From assembly GCF_050633425.1 (NCBI RefSeq), contig NZ_JBOEGM010000020.1, forward strand, positions 186,001-250,000: 64,000 bases of DNA, written 5' to 3'. Positions 53,138 through 61,369 of this stretch are shown piece after piece. The notes below the pieces were generated by a model. The model saw only the letters and a program-made list of their open reading frames with translations. It was not told the DNA's origin and ran no database searches. Source of the DNA: Pelagimonas sp050633425 (GTDB lineage Bacteria; Pseudomonadota; Alphaproteobacteria; Rhodobacterales; Rhodobacteraceae). How positions within the stretch are numbered: the first letter of the stretch is position 1; each line of letters opens with the position of its first letter. A program made the position numbers and the translations under genes.

Positions 53138-54376
53138 TTAGACCTCGTTTGGTTTTTGGAAAAGGGCATCAAACAGGATGGGCGCTGCGAACCCGGTCAT
53201 GATGAGCGCACTCACCAAGAGATAACTCCACGCCATGGTGACGAGCCCAAAGGAGGCGGTCACAATCGTGCTGATCCCAAGTGCCAGCGCCAAAATTGTG
53301 CCGACTCGCAATTCGTCTTGCGGGCGTCCGTTTGCGCGCAAAAGGCCGGCACAACCCGTCCAGATCAATCCGGGGATCGCTGCCAGACATAGGATCGACA
53401 CCGGTTCGATCACCGCCTCCCACCCGTCTCCGAGCAACAGCGGAACATAAAGAGGAGCCAGAAGCGACTGAGCCAAAACAAAGGGAGAGACGACGCAAAC
53501 CGAGACGATCAAACTGTGGCGCAAAGCGACAGATCGGTTTGGTGCCGAGCAGAGATGCGGAAACAAGGCGACGGAAAAAGCCTGCGTCACGGATGTTGCA
53601 AGACTAAGTCCAGCGTTGAACGCCATAAAATACAGGCCAAGGGCTTCGGCTCCAAGCAAGAGGCCGACAATCAACTTGTCTGCTTGGACGCGCAAAACTT
53701 TGACAAGCTCGATGCCAATGACCGCACTTCCAAACCGCAAAAACGGAGAAAGAGCTGCGGTTCCTGCTGCTGGATTGGAAGTCCAGGGGCGCAGTCGGCG
53801 CATACAGATCAACCAGATCGGGGCGGCGACAAGGCGCGGCAAGACCAAGGCCAGAGGCGACGGCCACAAAAGGGCAAGGATCGCAGTTGCCAGATTGGCC
53901 CCAACGATCTGACCTCCGGCGATGACGGCCGTTTGCTGCAATTTGCCTTCGCGCATCGCGAGGGCGGCCTGAACCAACCCGGCAGGCATAAAGAGGTATT
54001 CCAAGGCCAAAATCGCCAGCAAAATGCCAAGCTCTTGCGCCCCCAGCGCAAACAGACCAGCGGCGATCAGCCATTGGAAACCGGTGAGGCCAAAACACCA
54101 GTGCCGAAACAGGGACTGCGCGCGGTTGCACGTCGCTTCAAGCGCCTCTTGCGGGGCGGCGATGATCCGTTGACCGACGCCGTTTTCGCTCAGAGCTTTT
54201 AGAATGTCGCCCGCAGCCAGAGCCGCAGCGGCCACGCCGATTTGCGCCGCATCCATACTGCGGGCGACGGTGATCACGACCAAAATACGTGTCATCTTGG
54301 CCGTGATCTCGGAGGCACCAAAAGCAAGGAAGTCGGGGATAAATCCGCGACCCTGTCCGTGAGTGTGTTGCGTCAT
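53138..54376 (-). CDS. Oligosaccharide flippase (Wzx-like, MATE superfamily)
   Basis: The protein is 412 aa with about ten to twelve hydrophobic segments (for example GFQWLIAAGLFALGAQELGI and LLLGAEALGLYFMAFNAGLS). Position and composition fit a polysaccharide repeat-unit flippase: it would move lipid-linked units across the inner membrane for Wzy/Wzz-dependent assembly. First in the reverse-strand glycosyltransferase operon. Confidence 0.85.
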   Translation of the reverse strand: MTQHTHGQGRGFIPDFLAFGASEITAKMTRILVVITVARSMDAAQIGVAAAALAAGDILKALSENGVGQRIIAAPQEALEATCNRAQSLFRHWCFGLTGFQWLIAAGLFALGAQELGILLAILALEYLFMPAGLVQAALAMREGKLQQTAVIAGGQIVGANLATAILALLWPSPLALVLPRLVAAPIWLICMRRLRPWTSNPAAGTAALSPFLRFGSAVIGIELVKVLRVQADKLIVGLLLGAEALGLYFMAFNAGLSLATSVTQAFSVALFPHLCSAPNRSVALRHSLIVSVCVVSPFVLAQSLLAPLYVPLLLGDGWEAVIEPVSILCLAAIPGLIWTGCAGLLRANGRPQDELRVGTILALALGISTIVTASFGLVTMAWSYLLVSALIMTGFAAPILFDALFQKPNEV

Positions 54377-54569
54377 AATGGGCTCCGATCCGAGAGATAC
54401 CCATGTGTAACCTGCTGAAAATTAGCAGTCTTCATCCCCTCAGGATCAAGCCTGAACACTTTTGTGCGTCGCCCTATCCATTGGGATTGCCCCGCCGTCC
54501 CGATCCCCATCTCGCAGGACCAAGAGCCTTGGCGCTAATCTGAAGCCAGCCCAAAAGGACGTATCCCAA

Positions 54570-55805
54570 ATGGACGTATTCATGACCCGTTTTTTACCCC
54601 TGAAGATTGCCTCCACCCTTGCCCTGTCGCTGCTTCCGGGCTGCGCCAGCCTTAAAACGCCTGATAACATCGAGCCGGTCGCCCAAGGGCAGGCCTATCA
54701 GGCGCAATACCGCAAACCTGCCAAGGCAAAATCGCGGTATCTGGAGGCCCGCGAGATGAATGAAACGCCCTGCCTGCCCCCGATTGGCGGCAAGCCAGAG
54801 GACTCGATTGGCAAATGGTCAGCCCCCGGTCTCAGCCCGCTTTTGGGCGAAAAGCTCACCCGCAACGATCTTGTGCAGCTGGTGGTCGCAGGCGATGACA
54901 CCTTTAGCGGTGATTACGTTGTGTCCCGTGATGGTCACTTGACCTTGCCGCATATGCCCCCGGTCCCGGCGCAGGGTAAAAGCACACGAGACGTGGAGCG
55001 CGCCGTGCAGCGGGCCTTGGTCGCCTCCGGGCACTATGGCACCGCCCCCCAGCTCTCGTTGCGTATTCTGGATTTCGCCGAGGTTAGCGTTGGTGTGATC
55101 GGGGCGGTTTTTGAACCCCATGCGGTTCGGATCGGCGCGGTTTCCGGCGATCAAACCGATCGGATGCGGCAGGGCGCGATTGGGGCCTCAACAGAAGAAC
55201 GCAACCTCTCTGTGGCCTTACGGGCTGCTGGCGGCGTGCGCCCGGACGCCGACCTCTCATCGGTTGAACTACACAGGGCCGGACAAATCTATCGGATGGA
55301 TTTGCGCGGCATTTTTGATGGCAGCGACCCAACCGACGTCATGTTGTTAAGCGGTGATCGCATCGTCGTCAAAAGCCGTCAGTGTTTCCAAGATGACCTG
55401 ATGCGCCCGAGCCCGATCAGCCCACCGGGTGTGACGCTCTATATGTCGAACTTAACACAACCCGCCACCGGCAACGCAGAATCTGCCATTGGGCGCTCGG
55501 TCCGCGAAGTGCCTTATGGTGCGCGTTTCTTGCAAGCGGTGGTTGACACCAACTGTGTCGGCGGCGTGAAACTGACCAATGCCAACCGCCACGCCGTGTT
55601 GTTTTCCCGCAATCCCGTGACACAGGTTTCCGTGGTGATTGAGCGCAATATCGAACGGTTGCTGCGGCGGGCGGATCGGGATGATTACGACCCCTATGTC
55701 CTGCCCGGCGACGCCATTGCGTGTTATGACAGCACGGTGACCAACATCGCGGATATCGGGCGGGTCACAACGGTTGTGGGCGCGGCCGCATTGGTGCTCA
55801 AATAA
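54570..55805 (+). CDS. Polysaccharide export outer-membrane lipoprotein (Wza/OMA-like)
   Basis: The protein is 411 aa from the ATG at 54570 (AAAGGA upstream). It has a lipoprotein signal with lipobox LPGC (ALSLLPGCASL). The middle is a polysaccharide-export domain: DLVQLVVAGDDTFSGDYVVS and DGHLTLPHMPPVPAQGKS, then a SLBB-like part (ALRAAGGVRPDADLSS). It would form the outer-membrane exit for the polymer. Its 3' end overlaps the hybrid kinase gene by 8 nt tail to tail. Family members are usually near 350-400 residues, so the length is normal. Confidence 0.86.
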   Translation: MDVFMTRFLPLKIASTLALSLLPGCASLKTPDNIEPVAQGQAYQAQYRKPAKAKSRYLEAREMNETPCLPPIGGKPEDSIGKWSAPGLSPLLGEKLTRNDLVQLVVAGDDTFSGDYVVSRDGHLTLPHMPPVPAQGKSTRDVERAVQRALVASGHYGTAPQLSLRILDFAEVSVGVIGAVFEPHAVRIGAVSGDQTDRMRQGAIGASTEERNLSVALRAAGGVRPDADLSSVELHRAGQIYRMDLRGIFDGSDPTDVMLLSGDRIVVKSRQCFQDDLMRPSPISPPGVTLYMSNLTQPATGNAESAIGRSVREVPYGARFLQAVVDTNCVGGVKLTNANRHAVLFSRNPVTQVSVVIERNIERLLRRADRDDYDPYVLPGDAIACYDSTVTNIADIGRVTTVVGAAALVLK

Positions 55806-58347
55806 CGGTTGAGCGCCAGTTTTCCAGCGCGGCACGGCTCTCTTGCCAACAGCCGCGCAGATCGGGCAGCGCCTGCGCGAAAGCATCCCGCTCGCCAGCC
55901 AAACAGAGTTTTTCGAGTTCGTTCAGACACAAATGCAACCGTTGTGCGCCAAACATCGCCGCACTTCCGGCAACGTTATGGGCCCGGATGGCCGTGGCAG
56001 GCAAATATGCGTCTGGCCCCACATCCGCGATCAAGTGGTCTGCATCGGACATCATCCGCGTGAACAGGGCTTCCAAAGCCGTTGCATCCAAAGTCTTGCG
56101 CATTTGTTCCAACTGGCTCTGGTCAAGAAGGTCGCCCGACTGGCCAGATGGTGCACTTGCGCCTTCTGCTGCCACCAATGCGTTTTGCAGAGCCTCAAAA
56201 GTCAGAGGTTTGCCAAGAACACCCGACAGCCCGGCCTCAAGATAAGAGCGCGTGTCATCAGGCAAAACATTGGCGGACACAGCCACGATTGGCACGTCGG
56301 AAGACGCCCCGCCGCCTTGACGAATATGCGACGTGGCGGTGACCCCATCCATGCCCGGCATCGAGATATCCATCAAGATCACATCAAATCGCCGGGCCGC
56401 CGCTTGCTGAACCGCATCCAACCCGTTGGTGGTGCAGGTCACGCCATGCCCTTCGTGTTTTAGCATCGCCGCCATGACATCCAGATTGATCTGATTGTCA
56501 TCCACCACCAGGATGTTCATCTTGGGCGGCAACGCTGCTTGGTGGTTCGGGTCCGTATCAACCGTGCTTGGGGCGGTCGTGCGTTCAACCGGCAAGGTCA
56601 CGTCAAATTGACTGCCTTTGCCCAGAGTGCTGGACACTTCGATACGCCCGCCCAACGCCTCGGCAAACCGACGCGCAATCCCAAGACCCAGACCCGAACC
56701 AGGAGCGGCACGGTCCAACGAGGCATCAAAGGTTTGAAAATCGTCAAACACATTGGGCAAATGATCTTGGGCAATCCCGATCCCTGTGTCGCTGACCGAC
56801 AGTTTCAGCGACATGGAATCGTCGGCGGCGGGCTCGATCTGGGCGACAATCGCAATACGCCCGTCGCGGGTGAACTTGATCGCATTGCCGACAAGGTTCA
56901 GCAAAATCTGTTCAAGCTTGTGCGCATCGCTGAGAACCCAATCCTGTTCGGTTCCGTTCCACGACCAATCAATCACATTGCCCCGTTCTGCCGCGGCCCC
57001 ACCTTGGGCATCTACGATTTTCTGGATCAGCAGACCGGGGTTTAATGCATCGTCTCGCACCGAAACCGTGCCTGCCTCGGCGCTGACAATATCCAAAACG
57101 GCGTTCACATGGCGCAGTAGGGACTGGCCCGAGATGTCCATATTGCGAAGCATCTTTTGCTGCGCCTGCGTGAGCGGTTCACGTGCCATCAACTGCAAGG
57201 TGCCCAGTATTCCATTGAGAGGCGTGCGAATTTCGTGGCTCATAACGGCCAAAAAATCGGTTTTGGCTTTTTCACCCGCCAAAGCCTGATCTCGGGCTTT
57301 GATCAGCTCTTTTTCATCGGCGCGCACTTGGGACATGTCGCGCAAGAACGCGACAAACACTTCTGCCTCGTCTTCATTGACCTCCGAAAGTGCCATTTCG
57401 ACCGGGAAGACCGATCCATCCTGACGACAGGCTTCCAATTGCACGCGGCCTTGACCGATAACACGCCTGTCGCCACCAGCCAACATACGGGCCATTCCGT
57501 CGCGATGGGCCTGGCGCAAATGGTCAGGAACGATCAGATCGCCGACAGGCACCCCTTGGACATCCGCCGCCAAATAGCCAAACATCTGTTCAGCAGCCGG
57601 ATTCAGAGTCAGAATTTCACCGGTATTTTTGGTGACAACAACCCCATCCAGCGAGGTTTCCAAAATGCCCTGCAGTCGGGAATTGGCTTGGACGACTTTG
57701 ATGCTTTGACGATGGGTCTGGCGATTGAAATAGAACAGCCCAAAACTCAACATCGCCATCACGAAAAGCATGGCCCCAGTCAAATAAACCAGATGTGTCA
57801 GGGTGACGGCGCTTTGGTTTCGATCTTGGTCAGACTGACGGGCGAAAAAGGCCACGCCGTTTAGGGCCAATTCCCGAACATCAGACCTCATGGCCAGAGC
57901 GGCTGATTGTAGGTCTGGCAAGGCAAGGATCAGCCCCGCATCCGGGCCATCCAAAGTGTCGACCAAACCATCAAGCCCTGAGCCAATCGTATCAAGCAGC
58001 GTGCCAAGCTTTGGGTCTTGTTGAAACGCCGCAAAAAGCGCGCCCTGCTCAAAAAGATCAATACGAGAATAGAACAGATCAAAGCGCAGACGGATGTCAG
58101 CAAGCTGTTGCGTCGTCGCCGTCTCTGGGGTGATCGACAACGCTTCTAGAAATCGCAGGTAATCCACTTCGCTCTGGCTCATCGACCACTCAACATTGTC
58201 TGTTTTGGCAAATTTGAGGGTCTCAAGCTCTTGTAGGGCTTCGTTATAGATGAACCACGTCAGGACGGCGAAACCCGCAACGGCCAACAAGGTTCCAAGG
58301 ATCGGAAGCCGAAACCGATGTACAGCCTTTGACCTAGTGGCACTCAT
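55798..58347 (-). CDS. Hybrid sensor histidine kinase (TM-PAS-HisKA-ATPase-REC-Hpt)
   Basis: The protein is 849 aa from the ATG at 58347 (GGGAG upstream). Helices at about 14-35 and 185-207 enclose a periplasmic sensor of 150 residues. Then come PAS (about 225-340), HisKA with His371 (FLAVMSHEIRTPLNG), ATPase (NLVGNAIKFTRDG and SGLGLGIARRFAEALGG), receiver with Asp660 (VILMDISMPGMDG) and a C-terminal Hpt with His790 (AHNVAGSA). Phosphate can therefore pass to a separate regulator, plausibly the LuxR-type protein at 60623. It lies 26 nt after the small molybdopterin-fold gene, so they form an operon. Confidence 0.93.
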   Translation of the reverse strand: MSATRSKAVHRFRLPILGTLLAVAGFAVLTWFIYNEALQELETLKFAKTDNVEWSMSQSEVDYLRFLEALSITPETATTQQLADIRLRFDLFYSRIDLFEQGALFAAFQQDPKLGTLLDTIGSGLDGLVDTLDGPDAGLILALPDLQSAALAMRSDVRELALNGVAFFARQSDQDRNQSAVTLTHLVYLTGAMLFVMAMLSFGLFYFNRQTHRQSIKVVQANSRLQGILETSLDGVVVTKNTGEILTLNPAAEQMFGYLAADVQGVPVGDLIVPDHLRQAHRDGMARMLAGGDRRVIGQGRVQLEACRQDGSVFPVEMALSEVNEDEAEVFVAFLRDMSQVRADEKELIKARDQALAGEKAKTDFLAVMSHEIRTPLNGILGTLQLMAREPLTQAQQKMLRNMDISGQSLLRHVNAVLDIVSAEAGTVSVRDDALNPGLLIQKIVDAQGGAAAERGNVIDWSWNGTEQDWVLSDAHKLEQILLNLVGNAIKFTRDGRIAIVAQIEPAADDSMSLKLSVSDTGIGIAQDHLPNVFDDFQTFDASLDRAAPGSGLGLGIARRFAEALGGRIEVSSTLGKGSQFDVTLPVERTTAPSTVDTDPNHQAALPPKMNILVVDDNQINLDVMAAMLKHEGHGVTCTTNGLDAVQQAAARRFDVILMDISMPGMDGVTATSHIRQGGGASSDVPIVAVSANVLPDDTRSYLEAGLSGVLGKPLTFEALQNALVAAEGASAPSGQSGDLLDQSQLEQMRKTLDATALEALFTRMMSDADHLIADVGPDAYLPATAIRAHNVAGSAAMFGAQRLHLCLNELEKLCLAGERDAFAQALPDLRGCWQESRAALENWRSTVI

Positions 58348-58373
58348 GTAACGACAACTCCCAATACGTGGTT

Positions 58374-58862
58374 TCAGTCTACCACATCCAAGCTCTTCAA
58401 TTGCCAAATGCTCTGGGAATAAACAGTTTCCGTTCTAAACGCGGCATCCATGTCATAGGGAAAGACAATCCAAAGCGGGCCTTTTCCACGTCGCGGGATC
58501 GTTTTACCATCCATGCGAAAGGCCACGATCGGGGCGGTTTGGCTCAAGGATGCTATGGGAATGTCGACGGCATAATCATTGGCGGCCCGAGCTCTGATAA
58601 ACCCTTGTTCAATCCCAAAAGAGCTCAAAAGCCGTGACAGGGCCACACCGCTAAATTCTGATACGCCTGAGGTCCAGATGGTTGATGTTTTAAACGTTGT
58701 CTGAGTCAAGGATTGTAGTTCAGCCAAGGTGACCGCAACAGGTTCAGAAGATGCATCTTTCTGGATAAACAAGACGGGCTCGCTCCCGCTTTGGTCCGCA
58801 ACGGCCACAAACGGCGCAAAAGCCATGATTACAGCGACAAGAACAGTCAGCAATTTCGTCAC
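58374..58862 (-). CDS. Periplasmic protein with molybdopterin-oxidoreductase (SUOX-like) fold
   Basis: The protein is 162 aa from a GTG at 58862 (AGGAGACACATC upstream). It has a signal peptide (LLTVLVAVIMAFAPFVAVA). The mature 140 residues resemble the oxidoreductase molybdopterin-binding domain, with WTSGVSEFSGVALSRLLSSF and a closing RGKGPLWIVFPYD. It is much shorter than true sulfite oxidases and lacks the catalytic Cys, so it is probably a ligand-binding protein. It precedes the hybrid kinase by 26 nt and may present the signal to its periplasmic domain. Confidence 0.75.
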   Translation of the reverse strand: MTKLLTVLVAVIMAFAPFVAVADQSGSEPVLFIQKDASSEPVAVTLAELQSLTQTTFKTSTIWTSGVSEFSGVALSRLLSSFGIEQGFIRARAANDYAVDIPIASLSQTAPIVAFRMDGKTIPRRGKGPLWIVFPYDMDAAFRTETVYSQSIWQLKSLDVVD

Positions 58863-58897
58863 GATGTGTCTCCTATCAGTCTGACCCAAGCATGCGC

Positions 58898-58933
58898 AAA
58901 AAGACCGCCACCCGGTATGGCTATTCCGGGTGG
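58898..58933 (-). terminator. Terminator after the WecG/sugar-transferase fusion gene
   Basis: On the reverse strand an 8-bp stem CCACCCGG / CCGGGTGG with a 10-nt loop is followed, 5 nt later, by TTTTT. It lies 31 nt after the stop codon and separates that gene from the SUOX-like gene and kinase. Confidence 0.65.
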
Positions 58934-58936
58934 TGT

Positions 58937-58951
58937 CCTATCCGTTCGGAT
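58937..58951. promoter_or_regulatory. Palindrome CCTATCCG-TT-CGGAT, copy 1
   Basis: The inverted repeat ATCCG-NN-CGGAT sits 75 nt upstream of the SUOX-like/kinase operon start. The same 15-bp element recurs at 60516-60530. Possible binding site for a regulator of the locus, such as the LuxR-type protein. Confidence 0.5.
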
Positions 58952-58964
58952 TAGAGGGCGGGGT

Positions 58965-60374
58965 TTAATACGCGCCTTGCCGCAACAGAACCGCGCGAAA
59001 GGTCAATGCCAGCAACATCAGATCAAGCCAGATTGAACGCGCTTTGATATAGGCCAGATCAAGGTCGATCATCTTGTCAAAGCCAATATCGGCCCGGCCC
59101 GACACCTGCCACAACCCCGTGATTCCCGGCTTGGCCAGCAACCGCCCGAGGGCGTGTTCTGGATAGGCCTCGACCTCACCGGGGAGTGCGGGACGCGGGC
59201 CAACAAGTGACATATCCCCCTTTAAAACATTGAGAATCTGTGGGATTTCATCAAGCGACCATTTCCGCAAGAACATTCCAACACGGGTGATCCGGGGGTC
59301 TTGGCGTGACTTAAAGCATAGGCCTTCCCGATCTGACATGGCCAGGATATCAGCCCGCCGGGTTTCCGCATCCAAATGCATCGTCCTGAACTTAAAGAGT
59401 TTGAACTCGGCACCGAACTCACCAACTCTTGTTTGCGAAAACACGGCCGGCCCGCGACTATCCATCCGTATGGCCAGCGCAATGAGACAAAGGATGGGCG
59501 ACAGCAGAACGATACAAGCACTTGCCAAGACCACGTCGAGCATCCGTTTCTCGATTGTGCCTGCTGCAAGCCCTTTGATCGCATGCACGGATGCCCGTCC
59601 CAAAAAGGTGGCGTTGCCAATCAGGTAACGCCGCGCCATGCGTTTGGGTTCGCAACACAGCCGGTACAGCCATTCGGCACGGGCTTTGCGGATCGGTTCT
59701 GGCGCACGCGGCACCATACCGGACACAAAATCAAAGAGCGCCCCGACCCCTATAACGAGACGAGCCTCCAGTTGATCGCGATGCTGATCAATCCACAGCT
59801 CTTGAAGGGGAACACCCTTGGCGACAAGCACAATATCGGCACCAGAGGCGTTGATGTGCGCAACCGTCTGGCGATTGTTGGCGGATTGCGCATAGCCATC
59901 CAGAATCCCTGCAACCCGCAACCCCGGACAGCTGACCATCAGCTTGTCCGCTGCCGCTTGGGCGACACCCGCGCGCGCGCCAAACAGAAAGACCGACAGA
60001 CCGCGCCGTCCTGCCTCTTGCAAAAGCTCGGGCACCAAATCTGTTCCGTTCAGGTTGGTTGTGACCTGATCCCCACACATCTTGGCGGCCATTTCTACGC
60101 CGATACCATCGGGGAACACATAGTCCGCCCGCGCAAGCGCCTGAGCATAAGTCCTGTGCCGCGCCCGTATGTTTGCGCAATGCGCATTGAGGAAAAACAC
60201 CGTGTTCCTCTGCCCGTTCAGACATTGCGCAATGGCCCCCTGCGTTGTCCCATCCCACAAGGGTTGGTCTAACACGGACAGGGCCTTGTTCAGCGTTGAA
60301 GTTGCGGTCGTTTTGCTCAATTGTTCGATAGGCGTCGCGCCCACGTCAAATTCCGCGTTTGATGAATGCTGCAC
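58965..60374 (-). CDS. Fusion of WecG/TagA-type glycosyltransferase and polyprenyl-phosphate sugar transferase
   Basis: The protein is 469 aa and starts at a GTG (GGAGGATCAACC upstream). Residues about 30-235 are a GT26 WecG/TagA/CpsF domain (VFFLNAHCANIRARHRTYA, DYVFPDGIGVEMAAK and GARAGVAQAAADKL). After a linker a single membrane helix (DVVLASACIVLLSPILCLIA) leads into a bacterial sugar transferase (FKLFKFRTMHLDAETRR, WSLDEIPQILNVLKGDMSLV and GRADIGFDKMIDLDLAYI). The C-terminal part starts a lipid-linked sugar; the WecG part could add the second sugar. Usually these are separate proteins. Confidence 0.92.
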   Translation of the reverse strand: MQHSSNAEFDVGATPIEQLSKTTATSTLNKALSVLDQPLWDGTTQGAIAQCLNGQRNTVFFLNAHCANIRARHRTYAQALARADYVFPDGIGVEMAAKMCGDQVTTNLNGTDLVPELLQEAGRRGLSVFLFGARAGVAQAAADKLMVSCPGLRVAGILDGYAQSANNRQTVAHINASGADIVLVAKGVPLQELWIDQHRDQLEARLVIGVGALFDFVSGMVPRAPEPIRKARAEWLYRLCCEPKRMARRYLIGNATFLGRASVHAIKGLAAGTIEKRMLDVVLASACIVLLSPILCLIALAIRMDSRGPAVFSQTRVGEFGAEFKLFKFRTMHLDAETRRADILAMSDREGLCFKSRQDPRITRVGMFLRKWSLDEIPQILNVLKGDMSLVGPRPALPGEVEAYPEHALGRLLAKPGITGLWQVSGRADIGFDKMIDLDLAYIKARSIWLDLMLLALTFRAVLLRQGAY

Positions 60375-60515
60375 GGTTGATCCTCCCCCATGAAGTGTGT
60401 GGGATCAGCATGACAAACAGTGGACATTTTCCCAAAGGCGCAGGGGGATGCCCCAAGGGACATGCGGTTTGCGACAGTGAAAAACAGGGTAAAGATTTCG
60501 TAAAGGCCCCGCAGA

Positions 60516-60530
60516 CCTATCCGAACGGAT
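60516..60530. promoter_or_regulatory. Palindrome CCTATCCG-AA-CGGAT, copy 2
   Basis: Same element as at 58937-58951, differing only in the two central bases. It lies in the 248-nt divergent gap between the WecG fusion gene and the LuxR-type regulator gene, 93 nt before the latter. It is a candidate operator for one or both. A 46-codon frame over this gap lacks a ribosome binding site. Confidence 0.5.
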
Positions 60531-60622
60531 GGGCGCATAGTTCTGAATAGAACACCATGACCATTGTCGCAGCCAAACGGGCAGTGTCTAATCATCCTGA
60601 CCCGTGTTGATGGAGTAGACCA

Positions 60623-61237
60623 GTGAAACTTTTACTTGCCGATGACCATGATTTGGTGCGCGACACCTTGGTTGCATATGTCGAATCCACAGGCGACATT
60701 GACGTCGATGCCGTGGCGAATTTTGATCAGGCTTTTGAGCGCATCAAATCCGGTGTGGCCTATGATCTGGTGCTCTTGGATTACAAAATGCCCAAGATGA
60801 ATGGTCTTGAGGGGCTTCATCGCATTCTGGCCTTACAAAATCCCCCACGCGTTGCGCTGATTTCAGGCGATGCCACCCGCGAGGTTGCCGAAGCGGCTCT
60901 TGAGGCCGGGGCCGCCGGGTTTGTTCCCAAAACACTGGCCGCGCAATCGCTGATCAACGCCATACGGTTTATGGCCATGGGCGAACAATACGCCCCAATA
61001 GATTTCATGACCGCACCGGAGGCACCGCCCACACATCCCTTGGCGGACAAGCTCACGCAACGGGAACTCCAGGTGTTAGAGGGGCTGACTAAGGGTCAAT
61101 CCAACAAGGAAATCGCGCGGGATTTGGATTTGGCCGAACCGACAATCAAGCTGCATGTCAAAACCCTGTACCGCAAGATTGATGTCAACAATCGCACCCA
61201 AGCCGCGTTGGTCGCGCGCGAAGCAGGATTGTTCTAA
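60623..61237 (+). CDS. NarL/LuxR-type response regulator
   Basis: The protein is 204 aa and starts at a GTG with GATGGAGTAGACCA upstream. The receiver has LLLADDHDLVRDTLV and phospho-acceptor Asp53 (VLLDYKMPKMNGLEG). The LuxR HTH (about 140-200) contains LTQRELQVLEGLTKGQSNKE and PTIKLHVKTLYRKIDVNNRT. No kinase is beside it except the hybrid kinase with an Hpt domain 2.3 kb away, a likely phosphate donor. It precedes the Wzz-like gene by 124 nt. Confidence 0.92.
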   Translation: MKLLLADDHDLVRDTLVAYVESTGDIDVDAVANFDQAFERIKSGVAYDLVLLDYKMPKMNGLEGLHRILALQNPPRVALISGDATREVAEAALEAGAAGFVPKTLAAQSLINAIRFMAMGEQYAPIDFMTAPEAPPTHPLADKLTQRELQVLEGLTKGQSNKEIARDLDLAEPTIKLHVKTLYRKIDVNNRTQAALVAREAGLF

Positions 61238-61336
61238 GGTCTGGCCCCTAGGACATATCCAATCGGGTAGAGGACCAATCCCAATCCCCGCGCCCCCTGC
61301 CCCGGTGGGTCGGAGCGCAAGCCCGATTGGAAGCGT

Positions 61337-61369
61337 AAACTCATAAGCAAGGAGAGTGCTTATGAGTTT
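61337..61369 (+). promoter_or_regulatory. Hairpin enclosing the ribosome binding site and start codon of the Wzz-like gene
   Basis: AAACTCATAAGCA (61337-61349) and TGCTTATGAGTTT (61357-61369) form a perfect 13-bp inverted repeat. The 7-nt loop is AGGAGAG, the Shine-Dalgarno sequence, and the right arm contains the ATG at 61362-61364. Folding would lock the start codon in a stem. A 10-bp inverted repeat further up (61258-61267 with 61322-61331) may fold the leader too. Confidence 0.75.

Noticed and set aside
55798..55805. 8-bp tail-to-tail overlap of the export lipoprotein and hybrid kinase genes
   Set aside because: Unusual but within normal compact packing; no further signal suggests antisense control.
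60413..60550. 46-codon frame between the WecG fusion and the LuxR-type regulator
   Set aside because: No ribosome binding site and it covers the conserved palindrome; more likely regulatory DNA.
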